Part shown: in pieces, positions 8,686-15,989 of the stretch
Position numbering within the stretch: position 1 is the first letter of the stretch
How the letters are laid out: the number at the start of each line of letters is the position of its first letter
From: Belliella pelovolcani
Lineage (GTDB): Bacteria; Bacteroidota; Bacteroidia; Cytophagales; Cyclobacteriaceae
Direction of reading: 5' to 3'
DNA length: 64,000 bases
Assembly: GCF_900156785.1 (NCBI RefSeq)
Contig: NZ_FTOP01000001.1
Span: 389,938 to 453,937, forward strand
The notes under the pieces: model-generated
What the model saw: only the letters and a program-made list of their open reading frames with translations
What the model was told of the DNA's origin: nothing
Databases searched by the model: none
Position numbers and translations under genes: made by a program

Positions 8686-9852
8686 TTACAAACCATCAAC
8701 ATCCAATTCAACCACATCTATAAGATACTCCTCGGCATCCATATTTCCTCTTTTAAAATAAAATCTACCTTCCTGATCTATGTAGGAAAAGTTTTTGTAT
8801 TCTTTTGGTAACAAATACTCCTTCCAAACATGCGGACTTTTCTGATACAAATCGACAATTTGAAAGATGTATTCATGAACAAAATTATTGGTCAACATAA
8901 TATCAGATACTCCTACTTGCTCCCCTAACTTCATCGCCTTTCTTACGGCTCTGATAAAATATTTTCTATCTGATAAATTTAAAATATTCTTAGAAATTAG
9001 GTTAAAATCATTTTGGTTATAGTACACTTCCACTTGATGATCCCTGATAAAATCTGCTTGATTCATACCAAATTGAACTCCAGTGGGTTTTTTATTCAAT
9101 TTTCCATCATAAGTATAGAGTCTATACTCCTCTGAATCTTCAATAAATGAATACAAGTTGGGATCAAAAGAGAAGCTTGCGTAATAAACTCCATTATCAA
9201 AAATATAATAAGGATCCTCGTCTCCCCAGAATAAATTATTTCTATAAGAACTTTCTTGTGGATACTTGAAAAACGTTCTACTTTCTCCTGTTTTTAAATT
9301 TAGCTTTATAGCAAGGAAGGAAGTTTCATAGTGTTCCTTTTGACTAGAAGAGTATTTTTTGCTTGTTGCAGATAAAGTTATAATCGGCTGATCATCTGTG
9401 GCTTCAAAATTAATGATTTGTGTTTTGGATGCGGTGTAAAATTGCTCTTCTGTTAATCTATATACATTCCAAGAGTTCTTGATTTTCAGATCTGAATCGA
9501 GTAAAAGTAAATTCCCTAATCCCATTTCTAGTGCAAAAACAGAATCTTCATTTACCAAATATAACCCTCCTAAATATGTTAAATTCACTTCATTTATTCC
9601 CTTTTGGAATCGATTTGAACTTAAAAGTTTTCCTTGACTATCATATTTAAAAACCACAGCATTCATAATATCATAAGCATAAATCAAAGAATCATTGAAC
9701 AATTCAAAATCGAATCCACTAGGTGTAAATTGTTCATTTTCAATTTTTATCGTCTTGACAATAGAAAATGGTAAGTCTTCAAATTCAGCCTTAGGTGTAG
9801 AACATCCAGCAAGCAATAAAATCATTGAACTTAGAAAATAAAAATATCTCAT
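8686..9852 (-). CDS. Beta-propeller lipoprotein, DUF4221-like
   Basis: About 388 residues from the ATG at 9852 (MRYFYFLSSMILLLAGC), which gives a proper lipoprotein signal with lipobox LAGC; the longer frame back to 9933 adds an unlikely hydrophilic leader. The mature part is rich in short beta strands arranged as in six-bladed propellers (DFELFNDSLIYAYDIMNAVV, KYDSQGKLLSSNRF, LLLLDSDLKIKNSW). The length and SFDPNLYSF-type blades suggest the DUF4221 relatives of BF3164 proteins, but the family call is tentative. The propeller lipoprotein at 7686-8663 lies downstream in the same direction. No transport or enzyme gene is adjacent, so the ligand cannot be inferred. Confidence 0.72.
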   Translation of the reverse strand: MRYFYFLSSMILLLAGCSTPKAEFEDLPFSIVKTIKIENEQFTPSGFDFELFNDSLIYAYDIMNAVVFKYDSQGKLLSSNRFQKGINEVNLTYLGGLYLVNEDSVFALEMGLGNLLLLDSDLKIKNSWNVYRLTEEQFYTASKTQIINFEATDDQPIITLSATSKKYSSSQKEHYETSFLAIKLNLKTGESRTFFKYPQESSYRNNLFWGDEDPYYIFDNGVYYASFSFDPNLYSFIEDSEEYRLYTYDGKLNKKPTGVQFGMNQADFIRDHQVEVYYNQNDFNLISKNILNLSDRKYFIRAVRKAMKLGEQVGVSDIMLTNNFVHEYIFQIVDLYQKSPHVWKEYLLPKEYKNFSYIDQEGRFYFKRGNMDAEEYLIDVVELDVDGL

Positions 9853-10055
9853 TGAAGTATATTGTTGATGAATAATAAAATAGTTAACGCTCCTTAATTT
9901 AATAAGTTTTTGAGCTTTACAGAATCTTTGCAAAAAGATAATGTGTTTAAAAGTAGTCCATTTTATACAAATAGTAGCTAAAAAATGAAACCCAGCTCTG
10001 AACTACGAGCAAAGATGAAATAGTCCCTGAGTTTATAGAAATGTTTCTTACTATT

Positions 10056-10079
10056 TAAATTTGAAAGTTGATAAATTTG
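10056..10079 (+). promoter_or_regulatory. Two candidate -7 boxes (TAAATTTG) upstream of parD
   Basis: TAAATTTG occurs at 10056-10063 and again at 10072-10079; both match TAnnTTTG. The second lies 7 bases before the palindrome at 10086, so transcription from it would start within the presumed operator, as expected for an autoregulated antitoxin gene. No clear -33 TTG was found. Confidence 0.4.
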
Positions 10080-10085
10080 AACAAT

Positions 10086-10104
10086 GTTACCAATTTTTGG
10101 TAAC
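10086..10104 (+). promoter_or_regulatory. Palindromic operator candidate upstream of parD
   Basis: A perfect inverted repeat, GTTACCAA-ttt-TTGGTAAC, 31 bases upstream of the parD start and just after a -7 box. ParD proteins carry a ribbon-helix-helix domain that binds such palindromes to repress their own operon, so this is a natural autoregulation site. Binding itself is inference. Confidence 0.55.
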
Positions 10105-10135
10105 TTCGAAATATTAATCATTTCAATAAATTAAA

Positions 10136-10387
10136 ATGGGACGTAATACATCAGTTTCTTTAGGGAGTTATTTCGAAGATTTCGTTGAAAGTAAAATATC
10201 AGAAGGACGGTTTAAAAATGCAAGCGAGGTAATTAGAGCTGGTCTGCGACTTTTGGAAGAAGAAGAAGGTAAGATTAAGTTACTAAAAAATGCAATTCAA
10301 GAAGGAATAGAAAGTGGAAGAGTAAAAGATTTTGATTCTGATAATCATTTAAAACTTTTAAAGGCAAAGCTCCAAAAGAATGGGTAA
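10136..10387 (+). CDS. ParD-like ribbon-helix-helix antitoxin
   Basis: An 83-residue protein with the ParD layout: a DNA-binding ribbon (GRNTSVSLGSYFEDFV), then ISEGRFKNASEVIRAGLRLL, the hallmark helix-turn-helix of this family, followed by a toxin-binding tail (EEEEGKIKLLKNAIQEG... DFDSDNHLKLLKAKL). It should bind and neutralise ParE and repress the operon through the palindrome at 10086-10104. Its stop overlaps the ParE start by 8 bases. The toxin gene is frameshifted, so the antitoxin may now act as an orphan. Confidence 0.9.
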   Translation: MGRNTSVSLGSYFEDFVESKISEGRFKNASEVIRAGLRLLEEEEGKIKLLKNAIQEGIESGRVKDFDSDNHLKLLKAKLQKNG

Positions 10388-10680
10388 ATATTTTTTAACT
10401 GCTAAAGCGCTGAGTGATTTATCGGATATTTATGAATACACCTACTATTTTTGGTCAGAAAATCAGGCAGATAAATACTATCAAAATTTGATCGATTGTT
10501 TTCAAAGCTTAGCAAAAAACCCCAAGAATTGGAAGAGCGTATGACGAAATAGATCTTGGCTTGCTTGGATTTCCAATGAGGAAACATGTGATTTTTTACA
10601 AACTTTATGCTGAAGAAGAAATTGAAATAATAAGAATTCTAAGTTCAAATATGGATTTGAAAAAGCTTATCAAAGAATAA
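10380..10680 (+). pseudogene. ParE/RelE-superfamily toxin, frameshifted
   Basis: From the ATG at 10380 the product reads MGKYFLTAKALSDLSDIYEY and on through FWSENQADKYYQNLIDCFQSLAKNP, then goes out of frame and stops at a TGA at codon 54. Using the +1 frame from 10522, the rest of a ParE appears: RIGRAYDEIDLGLLGFPMRK, then HVIFYKLYAEEEIEIIRILS and DLKKLIKE, ending at 10680. The break lies in the run A6C4 at 10514-10523; removing one base restores a complete toxin of about 99 residues (LAKNPRIGRAYDEI). ParE toxins poison DNA gyrase. Either the gene is inactivated or the extra base is a sequencing error in a homopolymer; the reading-frame break itself is seen directly. Confidence 0.85.
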
Positions 10681-10685
10681 ACTCT

Positions 10686-11273
10686 ATGCCACAAAACCGC
10701 TACTTTATCATTTACAAACCTTTTGGTATACTGAGCCAATTCAGTGGTGATGCCAATACTTTGAAAGTACTTGGTGATTTTCCTTCTGATGTCTATCCAG
10801 TGGGCCGTTTGGATAAGGATAGTGAGGGCTTGCTGCTGATCACTAATGACAAATCCCTCAATCATCATTTGCTTAATCCTAGATTTGCCCATCAAAGAAC
10901 ATATCTAGCACAAGTAGAAGGTATTCCTACCGCAGAGGCGATCGCACAACTGGAAAATGGTGTGGATATCAATGTAGATGGGAAAATGTACCATACTAAA
11001 AAAGCCAAAGCCCAATTACTTAATGAAGCACCAACTCTCCCTCCAAGAAATCCGCCCATTCGCTATCGCAAAAATGTGCCCGACTCTTGGGTCCAACTCA
11101 GCCTGATAGAAGGCAAAAACAGACAAGTCAGGAAAATGACCGCCGCTGTGGGCTACCCCACCTTGAGGTTGGTCAGATATTCCATGGAAAATCTGAACAT
11201 TGAGGGATTTGATGTAGGAGAGGTGAGAGAGTTGGACAGAAACACGATTTACAAGGCTCTGAAGCTCTCCTAA
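10686..11273 (+). CDS. rluE: rRNA large-subunit pseudouridine synthase, RsuA/RluE type
   Basis: A 195-residue enzyme of the RsuA/RluB/E/F family that isomerises a uridine in rRNA. The catalytic motif GRLDKDSEGLLLITND is at residues 40-55 with Asp43 as nucleophile. YFIIYKPFGILSQFS near the N-terminus and the C-terminal segment SLIEGKNRQVRKMTAAVGYPTL with LRLVRYSM are family landmarks. The protein lacks an S4 domain and is short, which fits RluE (23S rRNA U2457 in E. coli) better than RsuA or RluB. The start at 10686 lies 5 bases after the broken parE. The last 4 bases overlap the convergent gene at 11270. Confidence 0.9.
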   Translation: MPQNRYFIIYKPFGILSQFSGDANTLKVLGDFPSDVYPVGRLDKDSEGLLLITNDKSLNHHLLNPRFAHQRTYLAQVEGIPTAEAIAQLENGVDINVDGKMYHTKKAKAQLLNEAPTLPPRNPPIRYRKNVPDSWVQLSLIEGKNRQVRKMTAAVGYPTLRLVRYSMENLNIEGFDVGEVRELDRNTIYKALKLS

Positions 11274-12493
11274 GGGCGAGGAAGGAGATCTTTTCTGATT
11301 TGTACAGTTTGGATAGTCGCGGTATCTTCGCTATCGTCAGTCCAAGCCAAAATCACATGATGCGCTTCATCTGTCATTTGTGGAAAACCACTTGACCTAG
11401 TACCTGAAATATTCCCGACTAGCAAAGGCTCAGATTTTTTCCCAGACTTATCCACAGTTCTAAGATAGATACCTCCTTCTTCCAGCCAAGACACCAAGGC
11501 CACGTTATCTTCGAGCATCAGCATATCAACCCTTCCAGTTGGTTTTCCTAGATCAATCAAGATTGCTTCTCCAAAATGATTTTGTGCCTTTTCAAAGAAG
11601 GCTGTTTTGACCGTTGATTTCCCTTTGGCTCCACTAAACCAAGTCACTGCTGACTGCCCATTCAGACTTGCTGATCGGGGTCCATTGACAGGGCATCCAG
11701 CTATCTCCCAGAAGTCATTGTAAATTGGCATTGGGCTAGACCAGTCTGTGCCTTCATAAGCAACCCAATAAATATCCCTTACCTCCTCTGCTGAGCGATC
11801 TCTATAAAAAACTACAGGCCCATCTGCTCCCATTGAGGAAGTGGTCTGACAGCAATCACATACCCGATCATCCAATTCCCACTCTACCAGTTTCGCTCCT
11901 TCAGTATTGAGCACTGCCGCACGTAGGGTCATCGCTCCACCATGATCATGATCATGATGTCCACCACCAGAAGTATGGCGCCCATCCAGCCAAGTAAAAA
12001 ACATATTTTCTCCCCAAGGAAGCATCGAGACAAATCCGTGTTCGGTATGGGTACCATCATCGTGTAGAGCAAAAGGCTCAGACCAATTTTCGCCATCCAA
12101 TGAAAATGTCAACATGATGTCATAAGAAAATGTGCTTGGACTACTCTTCCGAAGATAGAAAGCGACCAAAGTCCCATCTTCAAAAGCAGCCAGTTGTGGA
12201 TAATCTGCCCAATTCACAAACCAGTCAGTTCCAGTTACAATTGTCCTCGGAGGGCTCCAGTTGCCATCTGAGCGTTCGGAGTACATCATTTTATTGACTT
12301 CATTCACACGCTCTATCCATGACAGGTATACAACACCAGAAGGAGCGGTAAAAAGGTAGGGCTGACCAAAAACCACACCCGGCTCCGAAAAAGTATAGAG
12401 TTCTTGTACAATTTGAGGAGAGGAAACTTCTTTCTTGTTTGGATTGCAAGATAGTAGTGAGAGAAAGATAAAGAGAAAATGAGTTTGTTTCAT
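11270..12493 (-). CDS. Sialidase-fold (Asp-box) lipoprotein with His-rich and CDCC motifs
   Basis: About 407 residues beginning with a lipoprotein signal (FLFIFLSLLSC, Cys16). The body contains Asp-box turns typical of sialidase-type propellers (SLDGENWSEPF, SERSDGNWSPP, YEGTDWSSPM), a His-rich loop GGGHHDHDHGG near residues 176-186, and the cysteine motif VCDCCQTTSSM near 212-222. The last two suggest metal binding, so a copper- or other metal-related role is as plausible as glycan cleavage. The arginine triad of true sialidases was not traced. The downstream membrane gene (12507-12947) is encoded just upstream on the same strand, 13 bases away, and may be co-transcribed. Substrate unknown. 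Confidence 0.72.
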   Translation of the reverse strand: MKQTHFLFIFLSLLSCNPNKKEVSSPQIVQELYTFSEPGVVFGQPYLFTAPSGVVYLSWIERVNEVNKMMYSERSDGNWSPPRTIVTGTDWFVNWADYPQLAAFEDGTLVAFYLRKSSPSTFSYDIMLTFSLDGENWSEPFALHDDGTHTEHGFVSMLPWGENMFFTWLDGRHTSGGGHHDHDHGGAMTLRAAVLNTEGAKLVEWELDDRVCDCCQTTSSMGADGPVVFYRDRSAEEVRDIYWVAYEGTDWSSPMPIYNDFWEIAGCPVNGPRSASLNGQSAVTWFSGAKGKSTVKTAFFEKAQNHFGEAILIDLGKPTGRVDMLMLEDNVALVSWLEEGGIYLRTVDKSGKKSEPLLVGNISGTRSSGFPQMTDEAHHVILAWTDDSEDTATIQTVQIRKDLLPRP

Positions 12494-12506
12494 GGAAGTG
12501 AAGCGC

Positions 12507-12947
12507 TTAATCTTCTGGAAGGGATTTTAAATAAGCTTTTACTTTAATTGTTCGCAAGTAAATTGTAATCAAAGGGATTAGCCATAGCAATTCTGTAAAT
12601 ACTACATGAAAAATGGTCCGCTTATTCCATCCTAATTCAGGGATAAAAAATAAGACAAACCATACTGACAAAGTGAGTTTACCCACTATGCCCACCACAA
12701 TCAGGTAATTCCAAGAGATCGGATAAAAAGCACTTAAAAAAACCAAGAAACCAATCAACATCCCAAAACTCCCCAGAGCAGTAGCGCTCATATCTACCGT
12801 ACTCTCCATATTCATAGCCTGCCATTTCAATAAATCTTCTCCAAAGTATCGAAAGAAAGCTGACCAAGCAAAGGTGTACATTCCCGTCAGTAACAGTAGT
12901 CCGCGCATCGGCATTGGGAAGTTTGGTGTAAGTGTATTTTTCTCCAT
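12507..12947 (-). CDS. Small four-helix membrane protein of unknown function
   Basis: A 146-residue hydrophobic protein with about four transmembrane helices (MRGLLLLTGMYTFAWSAFF, GSFGMLIGFLVFLSAFYPI, YLIVVGIVGKLTLSVWFVLF, VVFTELLWLIPLITIYL), a short N-terminal cytoplasmic tail and a basic C-terminal tail. I do not recognise a catalytic motif; it resembles small uncharacterised inner-membrane proteins with a WxxxFxRxF turn after helix 1. It precedes the Asp-box lipoprotein gene by 13 bases on the same strand, which suggests one transcript. Its start region lies opposite the long 5' frame of the divergent amidase gene, whose real start is 13022. Confidence 0.65.
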   Translation of the reverse strand: MEKNTLTPNFPMPMRGLLLLTGMYTFAWSAFFRYFGEDLLKWQAMNMESTVDMSATALGSFGMLIGFLVFLSAFYPISWNYLIVVGIVGKLTLSVWFVLFFIPELGWNKRTIFHVVFTELLWLIPLITIYLRTIKVKAYLKSLPED

Positions 12948-13021
12948 TCTATGAATTGATTATATTCCAGACGATTTTAACAAATGATCTCAAAAGAGGT
13001 TTTCACCCTATACAAAACTAC

Positions 13022-14698
13022 ATGAAGGATTTTACAAACAACCGAAAATGGGGAATTATTCTATTAATTCCCACCCTACTACTGCTGGGCTTTGTGGTCG
13101 GCAAGAAAGTGGGAGAAATCAATGCCCCAGCCATTGAAGCTGCGGAGGCTCTTGTTGGATTGGAATTTACCCCTGCGGAGCGAGATAGCATGATCCAAAA
13201 CCTGAAGAATTATCGAAATGGTTATGACAATATGCGCAAGCAAATCATCGATAATTCAGTCAGTCCATCCATGTCATTCAACCCTCTTCCTCACGGATTC
13301 TTACCAAACCAAAACCAATCAGATCCAAAGTGGGGACTACCTTCCAATGTGGCATTACCTGAAAATGAAAATGACATTGCATACCTCAGTGTGGCAGAGT
13401 TATCCACATTAATTAGGACTGGCAAATTGAGCTCCGAGCGATTGACAACAATATATCTCAATAGAATCAAAACCTATGGAGATACACTCCAAGCAGTCAT
13501 CACAGTAATGGAGGAAGAAGCATTGATGCAAGCCAGAGCGATGGATGCTGAGATCAAAGCAGGTAAATACCGAGGCCCTCTTCATGGCATACCTTATGGC
13601 ATCAAAGACCTCCTTGCTGTCAAAGGAACCAAGACTACTTGGGGAGCCATGCCTTACAAGGATCAAGTCATCAATGAAACAGCTACTGTTGTGGAAAAGC
13701 TCAATGATGCTGGAGGAGTACTCTTGGTGAAATTTACCTTAGGTGCCTTGGCCATGGGAGATGTCTGGTACGGAGGAGTAACCAAAAACCCCTGGAATCT
13801 CAATCAAGGCGCTAGCGGGTCTTCGGCAGGCTCGGCATCGGGGGTCAGTGCAGGCTTGGTTCCTTATGCCATTGGTACCGAAACACTCGGAAGTATCGTA
13901 TCACCATCGACCCGAAATGGCGTGACAGGCTTGAGACCTACCTATGGAAGAGTTAGCAAGCATGGAGCAATGGCATTGAGCTGGAGTATGGACAAAATCG
14001 GCCCTATATCTAGGTCAGCCTTAGACAATGGGATTATCCTTCATGCCATCAATGGTATGGATCATAAGGACAAAAGCACCATTGCAGCAGCCCTTAACTA
14101 CAATGTGGATAAGTCAGTCAAATCACTAAAAATTGGTTATTTTGAAGATTTCTTCGAAGGCAACCGCCCGAATAATGAATTTGACAGAAGAGTATTGGAA
14201 GATTTGAAGCGTATGGGTCTTGAGCTCCATCCGGTCAAATTGAGTACATCTGTTGACGTCAGTAGTATGTTGATAACTTTGTATGCAGAAGGCGCAGCCG
14301 CATTTGATGACCTCACTAGAATGGACTTGGATGACCTGCTAGTCGCTCAAGGCAGAAATGCTTGGCCAAACCTATTCCGTTCAGCTAGATTTATCCCAGC
14401 TGTGGAATACATTCAAGCGAATAGGTTTAGATCCATCCTAATTGAAGAAATGCATCAACTTTTCCAAGCGTATGATGTCATCGTTACACCATCTTATGGT
14501 GGAAATCAATTGCAAATCACCAATCTTACAGGACACCCAGCTTTGTGTATGCCTAATGGCTTCTTGGAAAATGGCAGCCCCACTTCAATCACTTTCTTAG
14601 CCAATCTTTTTGATGAAGAAAAATTGATCATGCTAGGAAGAGCCTATCAAGAAAGTACTGATTGGCAAAATAAAAGACCGCCATTATTTGATAGATAA
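13022..14698 (+). CDS. Amidase-signature family hydrolase, membrane anchored
   Basis: 558 residues from the ATG at 13022, opening MKDFTNNRKWGIILLIPTLL, a single N-terminal helix that works as an anchor or uncleaved signal. The Ser-cisSer-Lys catalytic core is complete: Lys195 in GIKDLLAVKGT, the serine cluster in NQGASGSSAGSASG (267-268), and Ser291 in GTETLGSIVSPST, followed by NGVTGLRPTYGRVSKHG. Such enzymes hydrolyse amides by a Ser/Lys mechanism outside the Glu-tRNA amidotransferase; the presence of a membrane anchor and the lack of gatB/gatC nearby argue against GatA. Natural substrate unknown. An upstream frame back to 12932 is a less likely start because it overlaps the divergent gene. 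Confidence 0.88.
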   Translation: MKDFTNNRKWGIILLIPTLLLLGFVVGKKVGEINAPAIEAAEALVGLEFTPAERDSMIQNLKNYRNGYDNMRKQIIDNSVSPSMSFNPLPHGFLPNQNQSDPKWGLPSNVALPENENDIAYLSVAELSTLIRTGKLSSERLTTIYLNRIKTYGDTLQAVITVMEEEALMQARAMDAEIKAGKYRGPLHGIPYGIKDLLAVKGTKTTWGAMPYKDQVINETATVVEKLNDAGGVLLVKFTLGALAMGDVWYGGVTKNPWNLNQGASGSSAGSASGVSAGLVPYAIGTETLGSIVSPSTRNGVTGLRPTYGRVSKHGAMALSWSMDKIGPISRSALDNGIILHAINGMDHKDKSTIAAALNYNVDKSVKSLKIGYFEDFFEGNRPNNEFDRRVLEDLKRMGLELHPVKLSTSVDVSSMLITLYAEGAAAFDDLTRMDLDDLLVAQGRNAWPNLFRSARFIPAVEYIQANRFRSILIEEMHQLFQAYDVIVTPSYGGNQLQITNLTGHPALCMPNGFLENGSPTSITFLANLFDEEKLIMLGRAYQESTDWQNKRPPLFDR

Positions 14699-14718
14699 AA
14701 TGGTTATAATCAAATATA

Positions 14719-14781
14719 CTTTTCCAAAGTTTGGTTAAACGTAAAAGTAAACACAAAGCACAAGACTGAACTTTGGAAAAG
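14719..14781. repeat. 13-base perfect inverted repeat with 37-base spacer
   Basis: CTTTTCCAAAGTT (14719-14731) is matched exactly by AACTTTGGAAAAG (14769-14781). It lies between the convergent amidase and kinase genes. The spacer is too long and no T-run follows, so it is a poor intrinsic terminator; it may be a remnant of a small mobile element or an RNA structure at transcript ends. Confidence 0.6.
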
Positions 14782-14854
14782 CTACCCTCTAATTAAGTGT
14801 TATTTGACAAAAAATGTGAAGAACTTTGATAGACAGGCTCCGAGAAAAGTTTTC

Positions 14855-15895
14855 TTATTGCTTATTGAAGCCAAGTTGCTGCAATGATTTTAGTAAGTAC
14901 ATCTGATTTTTTGCACGGTCATAGTTTTGATTTTCGTATTTGATCTGATAGTAAATATTACCATTCAAATAATCTGTCAAAAAGCGCAGTCCCATGATAT
15001 AGATCATCATTTCTCCCCCAAAGTGTAGTGAGGCGATTTCGTCTTTGGTCAATGTGTCTATGCTTCCTTCAAGAAAACCTTCATATAAAGCTTGGTATTT
15101 ATCCACAATGACTTTAAGAGAATCAAAATCCAGAGAATTTTCATCCAAATTACAGGCAACAGTTCTCACCAAATCCCCAAAATCATTGAAAACATAACCG
15201 GGCATCATGGTGTCAAGGTCTATGATTGCCTCTACTTTTGTCAAATCAGCTGAGAAAATCAGGTTATTGATTTTGGTATCATTGTGGGTAATTCTTTTTG
15301 GTAGAAGCTTAGTCCAACTCTGGTACTGATTTACTAAGTCATGTTGACTTTGGTAAAAGACTACTATCTTTTCAAGTTCTCCATGCAAGGAAAGAGATGT
15401 TTTCTTCAAGGCTATTTCGAATTGATGGTACCTCATGGACAAATTATGGAAGTCAGGAATTACTTCTTGAAATAAATTTACATCTAAAGAACTAGCAGTA
15501 GCAATCAAAGAAGAGAATGCTTTAGCCGCTAGGTATGCTTGCTCAGGGGCTTGAATCTCTTGAAGGCATATCCCAGGGACAAAAGGTAATATGCGATAAT
15601 ATTCACCATCCAAGAGACAGAGTGTTCTCCCTTTGAGATTCGGAATAGGTAATGGGAAATCAAAATCCAATTCATCAAAAGCTAGGTGATCAATCAGAAG
15701 TTGATGATTGTGGGCAATCAAACCAGGGTTTTGAAACACTTTGCTATTGAATTTCTGAATGATATAGCTACTTGAGTCAGTAATGGCAAGCCAAGTTTGA
15801 TGAATATGCCCTGCTCCAAAAAGTGAAACTTTAGCTGTGGATAAGTCTAAAGGGTACAAATCATTGAGCTTTTGAACAAAATGGAGATCTTTCAT
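14855..15895 (-). CDS. Sugar kinase of the aminoglycoside-phosphotransferase fold, NahK-like
   Basis: 346 residues with an APH-type kinase fold. The catalytic loop ITHNDTKINNLIF holds the Asp and Asn of the Brenner motif, and IDLDTMMPGYVFNDFGDLVR contains the metal-binding Asp. This loop is very close to what I remember of N-acetylhexosamine 1-kinase (NahK), where HxDTKxNN and DLDTxMPxxxxxDFGD are characteristic. The likely reaction is ATP-dependent phosphorylation of an N-acetylhexosamine at C1. It is divergent from a sodium:solute symporter gene with about 90 bases between, suggesting uptake and activation of the same amino sugar. Exact sugar not determined. Confidence 0.8.
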   Translation of the reverse strand: MKDLHFVQKLNDLYPLDLSTAKVSLFGAGHIHQTWLAITDSSSYIIQKFNSKVFQNPGLIAHNHQLLIDHLAFDELDFDFPLPIPNLKGRTLCLLDGEYYRILPFVPGICLQEIQAPEQAYLAAKAFSSLIATASSLDVNLFQEVIPDFHNLSMRYHQFEIALKKTSLSLHGELEKIVVFYQSQHDLVNQYQSWTKLLPKRITHNDTKINNLIFSADLTKVEAIIDLDTMMPGYVFNDFGDLVRTVACNLDENSLDFDSLKVIVDKYQALYEGFLEGSIDTLTKDEIASLHFGGEMMIYIMGLRFLTDYLNGNIYYQIKYENQNYDRAKNQMYLLKSLQQLGFNKQ

Positions 15896-15989
15896 TGAGT
15901 CTGGTTTGAATTACAATGATAAGTGAAAAGCAGCAGATCACAGAATCCAGCTAACTTATTTGCAAATCCTAGAAAAGCCAGTAGATTTA

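Noticed and set aside
10514..10523. A AAA AAC slippery heptamer in the parE gene, suggesting programmed -1 frameshifting
   Set aside because: It is in phase, but a -1 shift leads to a stop about 10 codons later. The frame that restores ParE needs +1, so an indel or sequencing error is more likely.
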